In this document: piece by piece, positions 1 to 11,554 of the stretch
Layout of the letters: every line of letters starts with the position of its first letter
Position numbering within the stretch: the stretch's first letter is position 1
Assembly: GCA_020747065.1 (NCBI GenBank)
Contig: JAGMVK010000006.1
Location: forward strand, 2,170,001 to 2,234,000
DNA length: 64,000 bases
Origin: Cadophora sp. MPI-SDFR-AT-0126
Taxonomy: Eukaryota > Ascomycota > Leotiomycetes > Helotiales > Ploettnerulaceae
Direction of reading: 5' to 3'
Position numbers and translations under genes: made by a program
The notes under the pieces: generated by a model
Told to the model about the DNA's origin: nothing
What the model saw: only the letters and a program-made list of their open reading frames with translations
The model's database searches: none

Positions 1-1297
1 TCTATGGTGTTGCCTCTGACACCAAGATCTACACCTACTATGAGGGATGTTCCGATGGTGGAAGAGAGGGGTGGAGTCAGGTTCAACGATGGGGCGAGGA
101 GTATGATGGCGTGATTGTCGGAGCTCCTGCTTTTCGATATGCTCAGCAGCAGATCGTAAGTCATCTCTTACAGGCTGCCGTGCCCAATTGCTTCTTGAGT
201 GGACATTGCTGCTGACACAAAGCTCACAGAACCACTTGACTTCAAATGTTATCGAGAAGACTTTGGACTACTACCCATCACCCTGCGAGATGGAAAAGAT
301 CGTCAATCTCACCATCGCAGCTTGCGATGCTCTTGATGGAAGAATTGATGGTGTTGTGTCACGCACGGATCTTTGCAAACTCAACTTCAACCTCAATTCT
401 ACCATCGGGGAGTCCTATTACTGCCCAGCATCTAGCAGCAGTTCCCTTGGCTTTGCGTTCGGCCAGCGTAAGAGACAAGCGGATAATTCGACCACATCGA
501 CTACCACACCTGCTCAAAACGGCACTGTCACTGCTGAAGGTGTTGCCGTAGCCCAAAAAATCCTGGAAGGTCTCTACGATTCCGAGGGCAAACAAGCCTA
601 CCTCCCTTGGCAATTCGCTTCTTCCTTCGAAGATGCCAGTACCACATATGACTCAACCAGCGACTCATTCGTTCTAGATATCAAGTCCACTGGCGGGGAA
701 TTTGCAACCAAATTCGTTCAGCTAGTTGACATTGATAATTTATCTTCTCTCGACAATGTGACCTACGACACGCTCATCGAATGGATGAATATCGCCATGA
801 TTCGATACGCCGACACCCTCCAAACCACCCTCCCCGATCTGACTACCTTCCAATCTTCAGGAGGCAAGATCATCCACTACCATGGCGAGAACGACGACAG
901 CGTCCCAGCCGCATCATCAGTCCACTACTACGATTCCGTTCGCACAATCATGAACCCCGGTCTGAGCTACAACGAGAGTGTTGAGGCTCTCAACGACTGG
1001 TACCGTCTCTTCCTGGTCCCCGGAGCAGCTCACTGCTCGACCAACACCCTTCAGCCTGGCCCTTATCCTCAGGTGAACATGGCTACCATGATCAACTGGG
1101 TCGAGAACGGCGTGGAACCTACCACTCTCAACGCCACTGTTGCTTCCGGAACCTATGCTGGTGAGACGCAGAACCTTTGCTCGTGGCCGCTTCGCCCATA
1201 CTGGTCTGGCAACAACTCTATGGAGTGCCAGTATGATCAAGCTTCTATTGATAGTTGGACCTACACTTTTGATGCTTTCAAGCTTCCTGTGTATTAG
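1..1297 (+). CDS. Tannase / feruloyl esterase family protein (5' end outside window)
   Basis: This is the C-terminal part of a secreted serine esterase that hydrolyses gallate or ferulate/cinnamate esters of plant material. The first visible exon (frame from base 3, ends 155) encodes GCSDGGREG with the nucleophilic Ser. An intron at 156-229 (GTAAGT..ACAG) is phase 0, and the last exon runs 230-1297, giving about 406 visible residues. The loop DALDGRIDGVV is the Ca2+-binding loop of this family. The Asp in HGENDDSVPA and the His in GAAHC complete the triad. Cys next to Ser and Cys next to His form the family's CS-D-HC arrangement, in which a disulfide links the two catalytic residues. A dibasic site in FGQRKRQAD (bases about 461-487) sits where some fungal tannases are cut by Kex2. 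Several N-x-S/T sequons fit a secreted protein. Tannase and feruloyl esterase activities cannot be separated by eye. Confidence 0.93.
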
Positions 1298-3156
1298 ATG
1301 TGCTGTTATTGATTGGTACCTGGATGGGGAAGATATGAGGACCTCTACTGCTGGAAAAGTGATGCGAGGACTGACAAGGGAGACCATAGGGAAGGAAGAG
1401 CTTTCAAAAATCTTCTGGTAGAGATTTTGTGTATATATCATCCTGTACATGGCATAGCGGAAGGATACCAATTTGCACTGAAAGAACCTGATTCCAAACT
1501 CTCGACAGTGGCCATTCTCAACTAAGTACCCCGACTCACCTCTACCGTATCGAGTCGTTGAAAAAGAACGTCCTAGGAGGACTTTTCTCGGCATCTTAGT
1601 AGTTTAGTTTTTACTTCCTGTGATATTCGGCTTCCTATGTTGAGAGTTTGGAGTATCTGTTTGTTGGTATCGGATAGCGGGTGTAAGCCGGAGATTGACA
1701 GTCTGAGTTTGAATGCATTCAACACATCTGGTTATATTCCCATCCTTACCGATATACGAATCAAAATGTCGAACTTAAGAATGCTATCATGTCCAATGCT
1801 GATAAATTTGCAGAGTGAACCAAGTGTGCAGTGCGACATGCGGGTTATTACGGTGAATGTGAGGGTAATCATCCACGCGTAACGTGACATGAATCGCATT
1901 GTGAATGGAATTGAATGATTAGAAGGACACTTTCAAGTACATATACATCTAGCACTCTCATGTCCTTCTAATCATTCAATTTCATTCTAGCTATGCAAAT
2001 GAAGGCAATGGCATTAGTCTTCAAGGACTTTGCTGCAATGCTTCCTTCAACAAACCCGCTTGCTTTCGCGGGGACAACAAAGGATATTGAACAAATGAGA
2101 CTCAAGTACTCAGCCTAGAAGCATTATCGTATAAGCTCAATTTCGCAGACCAAACTCTAATTTACATCCTGTTGTCAGCGGTATCTGTGTTGTCAACAAT
2201 GCCCCTGAGTTAAGCGAGCAATTACCCCTCATTTCACATTCACTACAATCCCGCATGCTGCGCGTCTCCAAAAACACGGAGGAAGACAGCATGTTATGAC
2301 CCGCTTACATCGTCATTGTAAGTTGTCGCTGCCTGGTCAGATCTACACCTATCTGTTTCGATTCGATAATTTTGCTCCAGACATGCACATTTTCCACACT
2401 TACGTAGATTGCAATCCATTTTAGATAATCATTCACTTAAAGTAATCTTCTCTTTGCTAATTATTCCATATCAAAAAAAACCGAGCTCCAAACATGGCTG
2501 GAAGAACACGGTTCGAATAAACAAGGACGAAGTCGGTCTGAGACTTCTAACGGTACATATTAAACAAATTTCCGTGCATTCTCTTTTTCTCTTGCTTTAA
2601 GGCAGGTGAATCGGGTTGAAGATGCGCCCAAAGCGAGATTTGCAATAGTGAATAATTTTTCTGCTATTGTGGGGGCTTACGGGCATCCCATGTCATGTCA
2701 TGCTCCATCTCTTGCCTTTTGAACTACTAGTTGCACCAGGTTGTACTAAATATATCGAATTCTTCTGTCCTACCATGCTCGGGAATATCTTCACGGTTAG
2801 CAACTCCAACTTTCCCAGGCTTAGCCTTGATATTGTCGTTCCAGTTCAATCTTGATGACACAGCTAGCGAAAATATGGGCATTGAGGTATCGCGCTCTAG
2901 GTCTACTATGGAGGACTTCAAGCTTTGATTGGGATCAATGGCGTCACAGTCGAGGACGGAAGTTGGTCAAGAAATTTTTTCATTCAATCGTCACGAAGAA
3001 TACATGTATGTACAAAATCGTCCCAGTCATCAATCAACCACTTTTCAGGCCTAAGCTGTGAACAGGCCAGCTGCGTAACGCCAACCACTGCTTACACAGC
3101 GTGCGCATGCGTGACCAGTCTTTAGCAGACAGGGCATTGAATCGCTCTCCGTGCGT
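1298..3156. other. Convergent intergenic region, tannase to peroxygenase
   Basis: This is the 3'-to-3' spacer between the tannase and peroxygenase genes. Only short unsupported reading frames are present. The one structured element seen is the inverted repeat at 1904-1986. Confidence 0.6.
1904..1986. repeat. Nearly perfect 26-bp inverted repeat (foldback)
   Basis: The left arm at 1904-1929 and right arm at 1961-1986 are reverse complements at 25 of 26 positions. The inner 21 bp (1909-1929 and 1961-1981) match perfectly. The 31-nt loop is A/T-rich. The arms end in AGAAGGACA and TGTCCTTCT on the loop side. Such a stem is far longer than chance predicts. It may be a MITE-like remnant or a hairpin in the 3' transcript end. 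No clear target-site duplication was found. Confidence 0.85.
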
Positions 3157-4173
3157 TCACAAGGTCAATCCGGATCCAATGTGAAGATCGCGGATTTTGA
3201 GTGCTTCGCGACGCCTGTGAGCTGTCTCAGTAGAGTTATCAGTTGGGGTGATGAGGTTTGCAGCGTTGGCAATCAATTTCGAGGTAGCTAGGACTTGGTC
3301 CAAAGTAATGGGCGAGGCTTGCTTGACGAAGCCGAGGTCAGTTGGGAGACGTTCGTTTTCTGTAAGAGATATCATTAGTCCAAACTTCAATGTCAAATGG
3401 GAGGGCGTATGTGAAGAACTCACGGAAGAACGAGATGATCTGCGCGCGGTCGCATGTACCAGCGGCGATGTCTCCGAAGATCAAAATAGGGGCAGCCATT
3501 TCACCCAGCGAGAAGTTCTCGACTGATGCGGTGAACCTGTACTCTGGGTTCGTCGACTTAGACACTACCTGACGAAAAATTTTGCCCATGGCAATCTGGT
3601 TAGCATCCAGAGTCTCTTCGGTCCAGAAGGCTGTTGTGGTATCGAATACTGATTGGTTGAAGACGTGGTTGTTACCGAAAAAGGCGTCCGAACGGCTGCG
3701 CTGTGATTTTAGCACTGCATTTCTCGGATAGTAGGCGTAGAATTATTTGGCTTACCTGATACTAGCATCATGCTCCAAGATGTTGTGGACATTGAGCTGG
3801 TCAAGTGTAAAGAAGGTAGCATTTGGCTCGGGGTTGATAAAGATTGCCTGCTCCCACATGATGTTTGCAACTGCGGGGTCAAAGTTGAGTCCGGTAGTCA
3901 ATCCGTGGACAACATTCTCTCTGGTCAAGTTGTCGCCATTTCGAGGAAGGAATCCGTGGTTCGCAAGTGTGTTCATCATGGGGCAAGGCCCACGGACTGC
4001 GACGCCAGTCAGCCATGCCTTAGAAGGTTGCTTTCTGGGAACTTACAATCACTCGGGCCACCTGGAATCCAATCTCCTTCCGCAAGAGTCCCGGTAGGAT
4101 ATTGTCTCTCATACTGAGGCATAGCAGAGACCATCGTGATGGCCAGGCCAGTGGAAAGAAGAGTGAGCTTCAT
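3157..4173 (-). CDS. Short-type unspecific peroxygenase / chloroperoxidase family heme-thiolate protein
   Basis: This secreted heme-thiolate enzyme uses H2O2 to oxygenate or halogenate organic substrates. Exons (minus strand) are 4173-4047, 3996-3756, 3695-3424 and 3359-3157, which gives 280 aa. The introns are 50, 60 and 64 nt. The start codon is followed by a hydrophobic signal peptide of about 17 residues (MKLTLLSTGLAITMVSA). Residues 46-48 are PCP, with Cys47 as axial heme ligand. EHD at 117-119 is the short-UPO/CPO Mg/acid-base motif. FFGNNHVFNQ and NERLPTDLGF are family landmarks. The Glu in SLGEMAAP is a candidate catalytic acid by position only. At the intron 2 acceptor, CGCAG rather than the earlier CACAG keeps frame. 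Peroxygenase, haloperoxidase and sterigmatocystin-peroxidase-like roles cannot be distinguished. Confidence 0.92.
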
Positions 4174-7100
4174 TTTGGATATTCAGTGACGCTGTAAGAT
4201 CGGAAACAGGTAATAATCAGGTTGATCAAATAGTGTCTGATGTATGTGAATGATGAGATGGTGAAGAACTGGAAGTAATGGAAGGACCAAGGTACTTATA
4301 TCTCTGAAGATCCATCTATGTGCCCCATATATTCGCCATATGTCCAAAGAGCTGTTAACAGCGGTCGCTATAACCGCTGAAGTTCCGTGCGTTACCCTAT
4401 CACTGCATCATCCGAGGCACTCGCCCGTGGACTTGTGGATTATTTCGTCCTCTGGCGTAGTAGAAAGGGGCATCGCAGCAATCAATGATCGTGCCATGAG
4501 TCTTCACAAGGAGTACCTGCACAACATAACAGACTCCATATATGATCTCCCGGAGCATTTCTTCTCGCGGGCTGGGCATGTAAGGTTCCGGCACTCGAGA
4601 CTGTATTGACAGCCAATGATGAGAGATGTGATGACCCCCTTTCTTGATTTTTCCAGTATGTCGAAACACCGCATAGCCACTAGCCGGTGAAACGGGAGTC
4701 CTTAGTGGCGCGAGTCCGAGAAGCTACGAGTACGAAGAAGAGGCGAGTCCGAAGTCAAACGAGGACCAATAACATCTCAGGACGCCTGATGATCAAAGAT
4801 CCACAGCTGTCAGGGCGATCGGCGAATAAACCTAATCGCTGAATCAAAATAAAGTCGCGAATTCAAAAAAGATTGTCGAGCAGGATAAGGCGAGACCGCA
4901 CGTAAGGTTGAGAAAGTAAGAAGTTTATTACAACGCCACATAGTCTTGAGTAGAAATAAGCAACAGACCAGCCGTATTGAGATTAGCAGTTGGTACGCTT
5001 TTTTCGACTTCACAGAATGAATTTTGTACCGTTCGTACTTCGTACTGTACTCTGTCCCACGACGAGATTGAGATCGTGCTTCCCGGATTGTCAACAGAAT
5101 TATCAAAGACCAAGGCTCGGAGAAGTTGCGAGGAGCGAGGTCTAGGCGACAACATGATGATCCATACTTAAAACTGACTGTAGGAATCGCCCCCTGCTGA
5201 GTCCTGGGTGACGTTGGCCGGTTCTTGGCCAAGTCAGATTTGGTGATGACCATGGGAGATCGAGTGGTACCCCTCATCTCCCCTAGTCAAGTTTCTTGGC
5301 TTTATCGATCTCAACAGCCTGTCCCAGAACGGACTTAGGAAATAGAGCATCTAAGATTGGTTAACTAGATTCTCCCCACCTTGAAAGCATATTCTGGCCT
5401 GCATAATGCCCCCGCAATTGTGATATGCATGTGCAAAATGTGCCGGGGGATTAAGTGCAGCCACAGAAACATGCTTAACTACCCGAGATTGCGGCAGATA
5501 CAGGAATTCGACTTTCTTATGGTTTCAACGCTTTGCCCCCATCAGAAAATTTACTCTAGTCAAGCGCGATACTCATATCAACCCGTGTCTGTGGCCTATT
5601 CAGAGAAGGCCTCCACCATCATGTTCATCCAAACTTGTGTTCTTTGACAAGAGTGTCTGACTTTAAGCGAGCACAGAACATTGAGTAAACGCAAAACAAT
5701 CTGTTCTTAGGGTGAAGGTCACAGATAGACAGAAAGGGGTAATAACGCCACAGATCGGACGAATGCAGGATCGGACGTTTTTTAGACTCACAGGTCAATG
5801 CTTGTGATCAAGTGCATGGTTCTGGCAGCGCGAGAAGCAGACGGACTTCATGCCGCATCGAGGTGGGATCGCGAAGCAATTAGAAATTCTTCATCCATCC
5901 ATGAGCTCACCTGTTCGAGGTGTCCCATTCGACTGACAGAGAAGTACGATGATGGTTGACGACAGTGGACCTAGGATGATTACGCGGCATACTTCGCTAC
6001 GTGATCGAAGAGCCTGGGCTCTCGGGCTGTAGTAGAGAGAAGTCTCTGTAGAGTAATCAAATTCTGTCCACGGCGGCCGCACGAGTCATTCAAATGAAAC
6101 AAGGAACATACTTTTCGAGGGTTCAAGCAGTCGAATGAAAGTAAAGAAACCGGGGGAACACCATCCTGCCAAAGGATCGTGTTTCGTCCCGGATCTGGGT
6201 TGTCTGCCGGTCAAGAAGCGGGGTTTGGTTTCCAACAACTCGGACATCGAGCTCTGTACGTTTACTGAGAAGCAGTGAGATATTCTAAATACAAGAAGCC
6301 CCTGGTCTAGTGTCTGGAGTTGCCCTGGAGCGAACTCCTGATCTCCTTCCAAAAAATTTCTTGACGATCCCGTTGTCCCACTCCATCACTTCACGATATG
6401 CGAGAAGTACTGCCTCTCAAACTTCTCGGTAGTCAGCTTCAATGTATTTCTGTGCCTCCAGAGCCGTTTTAGAATCCTTGATTGACATGTCATTTAGATT
6501 TTGATGCGCTTTTAGTATGCGGTGTTTGGGGCATGATTAAGCGAGCATGTTTGACTCGACCACTGAGTGTGGATTCCCTTGGCTCGTCATCTGTTCCGAA
6601 CATTTGATGGGTCTCGCTTTGATTCTGAGAATAGCTGGGTAGTTACGGCCCCGGATGCTGAAAATTCCGAACGCATGTTTAAGTGATGTCTTATCGAGAA
6701 ACATAGTGGACAAGTCACAGGAAAGAAATTGCGGACTTTCTGACACAGCAGTCAGAGTAACGTCGTCAAAGTTCAAACGTTGTCATTGGAAGTAAGCTGT
6801 TTCTATTGAAATGGTAAATCTTGAAAGATGTTCTGCCAATTGCACTGGTAGAAGCTTGGTCCTGACCGAGATTGCTGTGATGCCTTGTTAGGAAGAAGAT
6901 GACAGCTGGAAATCCACTTAACGTCCATCAAACGCAAGTTCAAGGCTCTACAGGCAGGGGATAATAGAAAATTAACGCTGAAAAGACTGGTGGAAGTATC
7001 AGATGACAGCCGTGAGATAATTCGCAATAAGACATGCAAGACAATGAGCGAAGTCGAGACAATGTCGAGCAGTTCCCAGTTCTCGCCGAACGAGGAACAA

Positions 7101-8257
7101 AAGGCTCCGATCTACGATCCTAGTCTTGCTCTGCTGCCGATCACAAAGCTATTTAGATTAGATTCAACAAAACCTACGCCCCAATGCAGTAGATATCTAG
7201 CATGTGTTTTTACCCTCCTACCTTACTTAGCCTTAGATCTTAATATATTCACCGGCTACCTGGACAAAGGACAATTGACCAGTACAAGCCAACACCACAG
7301 ACTGACAGACTGACAGAAGCATATCAGAAATCCATCATCAGTGTATGTAATGTCACTACGTAGTAGGTCTTGTAATCAAAGCCATCTCTACTTCACATCA
7401 CTTCACTGTATGAGATGATGTACAAGTAGACGCGACGAGAATGTTTCTCATGCTTGCACTGCTGTGTTGGAGCAAGGTGTAATGTACTAGTCACCCTCCT
7501 CATACCGATTGTACCCTTTTATAATCAATGCGTCTTTTGAGGAAGGAGAGGTACGTTATGTTTTCACAGGGGTCTGCTGTCAAGGGGTCACCCACTGCCG
7601 TTACCACTACCCCGCCCGCGAAATCGAGAATTAAGCGAGCAACAACAACTTCAAGCCCGAATACTTCCACAAATCGCAGCCCACTTCTTCCATGCCTTGG
7701 AGGCCAGCCACGAGACGAATTCTTCCATTCTGAGGCCAGAAAGTCGGAAATCAAGTGTGACGGGCAGACCAGGATGTGAGGAGATTTGCTTCGCCTATTT
7801 CTCGCAACACCATTCAATGGTCAGCAATTATAGCCCCGAAACCCTTTTCTTTTCTCTCTCGTATTAGTCAATGGGCTGATTCATTGGTAGAATGCAATAC
7901 TACTGTTACTGCCCCGTTTTTCCACCCCGAGTTTACTAGAGAAGGTTCTATAAGAAAGATAGTTGACGTTTCAATACCTAACCGCTGGTATTGATTAGAA
8001 GAGATGAGCAAGTCAGTTCGAAAGTGATAGCTGCGCAGGAGATTTAAGCAAGATTACCTTCCAAATTTGTACCTAGGTATCTGAAAAAGTTGATTGTGCT
8101 TCTGTCGACTAGGCAGGAAGAGCAATTGAAAATGGTCAACTCGAGAGAAAACGCTATTACATTGCTTTGTTCAGCTTCAATACTTGCCCGCGAGCATGGA
8201 ATTGGGACTTGGCAACCCCACGATGCAGTACATATGCCGCCTCTATGCATCCCCTCA
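4174..8257. other. 4.1-kb intergenic region without a supported gene
   Basis: The proximal part should hold the peroxygenase promoter, and the distal end the 3' UTR of the beta-galactosidase gene. The longest open frame (155 codons, minus strand, 4810-5277) has no recognisable domain and no splice-linked partner. Nothing else convincing was seen. Confidence 0.5.
4293..4300 (-). promoter_or_regulatory. TATA-like box of the peroxygenase gene
   Basis: On the minus strand this reads TATAAGTA, about 120 nt upstream of the peroxygenase start codon. The position and sequence fit a TATA element. No transcription start evidence is available. Confidence 0.45.
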
Positions 8258-11200
8258 TTAATAGCTCCCTTCTCGAGGGAGATAATTCTCGCCAAGAACT
8301 GATCTAGGTGCTGCATATCCTGTCTTCACGACTGCGTTGTTCTTCAGTTTGAGACAGTCAAGCTTGGCTCCTTCGCTTTGCAGAGACCAGAAAGTAAGCG
8401 CCAGGAAATTCTCTCCATGATGGTTGAGAATTCCTTCAGGGATCGGGTACTCCGTCTGCGGACCAATATTGTTGACTGAGTCTGATAAGCGCTTGGTCAA
8501 GTGATGCTAGGGAGAACAGAGTAGCTTGAGAAAAACACACCATATTTTCCAAATTGCCACCCGTTAACGAAAAGCTGAATGCGAAACACCGCTGAGCCTG
8601 CTGGATCACCGGCCGCTGAACTATTCGTAAATACAACGCTCGTAGGTATGTCGTATCCAGGCGGATAGTCGAGATTGAAAGTAGTGGCATAAAAGCCTAC
8701 GCCAGGACCAGGCAGTCCTTCAAGAGGAGATCTGGATGCCCATTTATTAATAGGAGTTCCAGGAAGATGAAAACCTTGTCTCTCTGCAAAAGTAGACCCT
8801 TCATTGAGCGGCCCACGACTGAGATCTCGACGTTTCTCTCCCTCAAAGTTGCCCGTGATCTTCCATACGATGTCGGATTTGCTCTCATGGCCGGAAAGGC
8901 TGTAATCTAATATACCGCGAGGAGATTTCATCGTCGGTCTGTTGACGGCGAACTGCTGATCAAGGCCCATGTGGTCAACGAGGATTGTGAACACATAGGG
9001 CGTCCCCAGAACGAGTTGCTCTGTGAGATTGAATGTCTGGTTGTATGAAGCCATTGCGGAATTCCCAGCCCAAGAGCCAAGGAATGCGGAATTCAACCAA
9101 ACAGAGTGTGCATATGCAAAGCCTCCCTGAGAGGAGAGACTGAAAGAAGTTTCTTCTCCGTTAGCGACGAAATGACCTCGGTAAAGAATAGAACCGGAAT
9201 GGTAGCCATAATCGCTTGCGTACAGCGAGGTTGGTGTGGTCAGATTACGGGCACTGTTAGATGTTTCATGATCGCAGAGGACCCAGCTGCTATCGTTGTA
9301 GGAATGCTCCAGCTCCGGCAGGGAATCGATGTACTTCCATTCCAAGGAACTCAATCTAGGCAGGTGGATCTTCGGAGCCTTGTACTTGAGAGTGCCACTT
9401 AATCGTCCTTCCTTTACTCTTGTATTGATAATGTTGCCGTTAAAAGCCAAAGCCGAGCAACAGCCCGCTGGTGCTGCAACAACTTCAACCTCTGTCGTCG
9501 CATTAAGGTCTCCATTCAAGAACAGTGTCTGATCAGATATGGTCGCATTCCGCAAGAGATATCCACCTCTGATAATGACTGACGAGCTCGACCTTGATGG
9601 AGACACATGTAGGCCCAGAGGCTGCGGAAGTGGTAGATCAAGAACCCAGTAGTTGTATGCATCGTTTCGCCAGAGCAGATGGACTTCTAGCTCATCATCG
9701 AAGCTGATGATACGGCGACGTCGCTCAACCTTCCATTGAAAGGTTCCCACGTCATCAATTGTTTGATGAGTGATCCCAAGACCCTTAATTTTCATCAAAT
9801 GGTCCGATCGTAATGAGACTGCGAACTCATGAATCTCGCCTTCGCCGCCATACATTATCAGGATAACCTTGCGTCCTACTCTTTGCCAGGTGTAGATCTC
9901 TGCCGTTGAGTAGATCAAAGTCACACCAGCCATATCATAATCCGTAATATGGACTTTCGCATCACGCCCGTTAAGCATCAGTGTGCCTCCTAATCTAGGA
10001 AGCGTCAAATTTCCGATGCTGGTTTCCACATATAACATGTATGGTGTAGAATCATGTGAACCATAGTCAAAATGCCGAACAGTGTAGAAATTGGTTGATG
10101 CTCCGCGAAGTAAGGTCGTAACCAAGCGTGAGGTATTTGTATATTCGAAACTACTATCAAAAGCCTGTGAAGTCATGAAGGCTGGAGATGCTTGCTGAAA
10201 TTGTGCTTGGAGCTTAATTTCACTGTATTTCTCACGTGTCAGAAGCCGATCTTCGCTGATGGCTGCTCCGACATCATATGAGGTGTACCCGCCAGGGTGG
10301 CCAAGGTTACCCCAGTTAGTGCCCCCAAACATCTAGTAAAGATCAGCTGTGGGTTTCTCTGCTTTCTTGGGGGCAACCAGACCATATAGAGGTTCATGAT
10401 GGTGGTACGGAATCCAAAGTTGACCTTATAGAAGATCCTCGCGAATTCGTGGTTGATCATGGCCGCGCAAGTACCGTTTCCGCTCCCACCCCTCAAAGCA
10501 ATTTAGTAAGGGGCCAGATCTCATTCTCCTTTCATGATGGTAATCACGTACCAGTTCTCAGCAGAACCCCCTTGATATTCAATGATGGAGAATGGCGTCG
10601 TCGGGCTTAGCTTTCGATGAGTGGTAGAATTGTATATGCTTAAGGGGTCAAGCAACCTGGTCCAATTATAGGGATCTTGACCTGATGCCGGCGGTCAGTA
10701 TCTTGGAAACTTGAAGTTGAAATTGCTATTGACAGCTTACACCCAGATCCCCATCCCATGGGATAACTGTCGAAGCCATAAATGTCCACAGCGCCTGGAC
10801 CAGTCCCTGGCGCGAAATTGCCAATTGAGAATGCATCATTGTTGACGAATGGAACTGTGATGCCAGAATCACGCCACTGTTTCTCTACAGACGCCATGAA
10901 AGTCTTATCAAGGCAAGCGCTGATATCCGTGATTGACGTGTAAGGAGAACAAAAGGAATACTCATTCTCGGGTTGAAATAAGATGACTGGTCCTCCGTTT
11001 GTGATCTGGGCTTCGCTGATGATTTTGCCAATTTTGGAAATGTAATTGGCCGTAGCATTCAAGAAGCTTGGGTTGCTGGATCGCACATTGCCTTCTATGC
11101 GCTGTAACCAGCCGGGATATCCTCCACCAGACACTTCAGAGTTGATATAGGGGCCAGGTCGAGCCAGGAGATAGATACCTGCTTGAGTAGCGGCATCGAA

Positions 11201-11554
11201 AAACTCCTGTAGATCAAAAACTCCATTGCTTTGGAAGTGACCCGGCGCACCTTCTAAGAGCCCCCACATCAGGTAGAAGGAGACGCCGGAGTAGCCCAAG
11301 GCTCTGATCTTTTGGAAGACATCTAGCCAGAGGCCAGGTGACGGAAGACGAAAAGGGTGGAACTCCCCCGACAGAAACAGAACTCGTTCACCTCGGACGG
11401 AGATGGAATATTGGTCCCAGGTAACCAGATCTTGCTGTTTATCCCCTTCATGATACTGAATTTGCGACGAGTCTACACGGTTTAGCTCTGCCGAGGAGAG
11501 AGTGAACAAGACAAGAATGAGGAGGGATCTCAAAAACGGAGACAAGCACAACAT
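8258..11554 (-). CDS. GH35 beta-galactosidase, secreted
   Basis: This extracellular beta-galactosidase removes terminal beta-galactosyl residues from plant polysaccharides such as pectic galactan or xyloglucan. Exons are 11554-10741, 10681-10552, 10491-10383, 10332-8541 and 8475-8258, giving 1020 aa, the usual size of fungal LacA-type enzymes. The signal peptide covers about residues 1-22. The acid/base Glu lies in QPENEY (E198) and the nucleophile in [12 protein letters not shown] (E306). [21 protein letters not shown] closes the catalytic barrel. Downstream, jelly-roll-like beta domains end in the typical [18 protein letters not shown] segment and a C-terminal GSY. All phases agree. Intron 3 has a weak GTCTGG donor, but phase 0 joining at Met-Met preserves the conserved FGGTNWG block. 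Galactosidase specificity is a family inference. Confidence 0.95.

Noticed and set aside
917..1594. Open frame of 225 codons on the minus strand over the tannase 3' end
   Set aside because: It overlaps the tannase catalytic Asp and His region on the other strand and has no domain.
4810..5277. Minus-strand frame of 155 codons in the 4-8 kb spacer
   Set aside because: No recognisable motif, no spliced partner, and composition typical of non-coding DNA.
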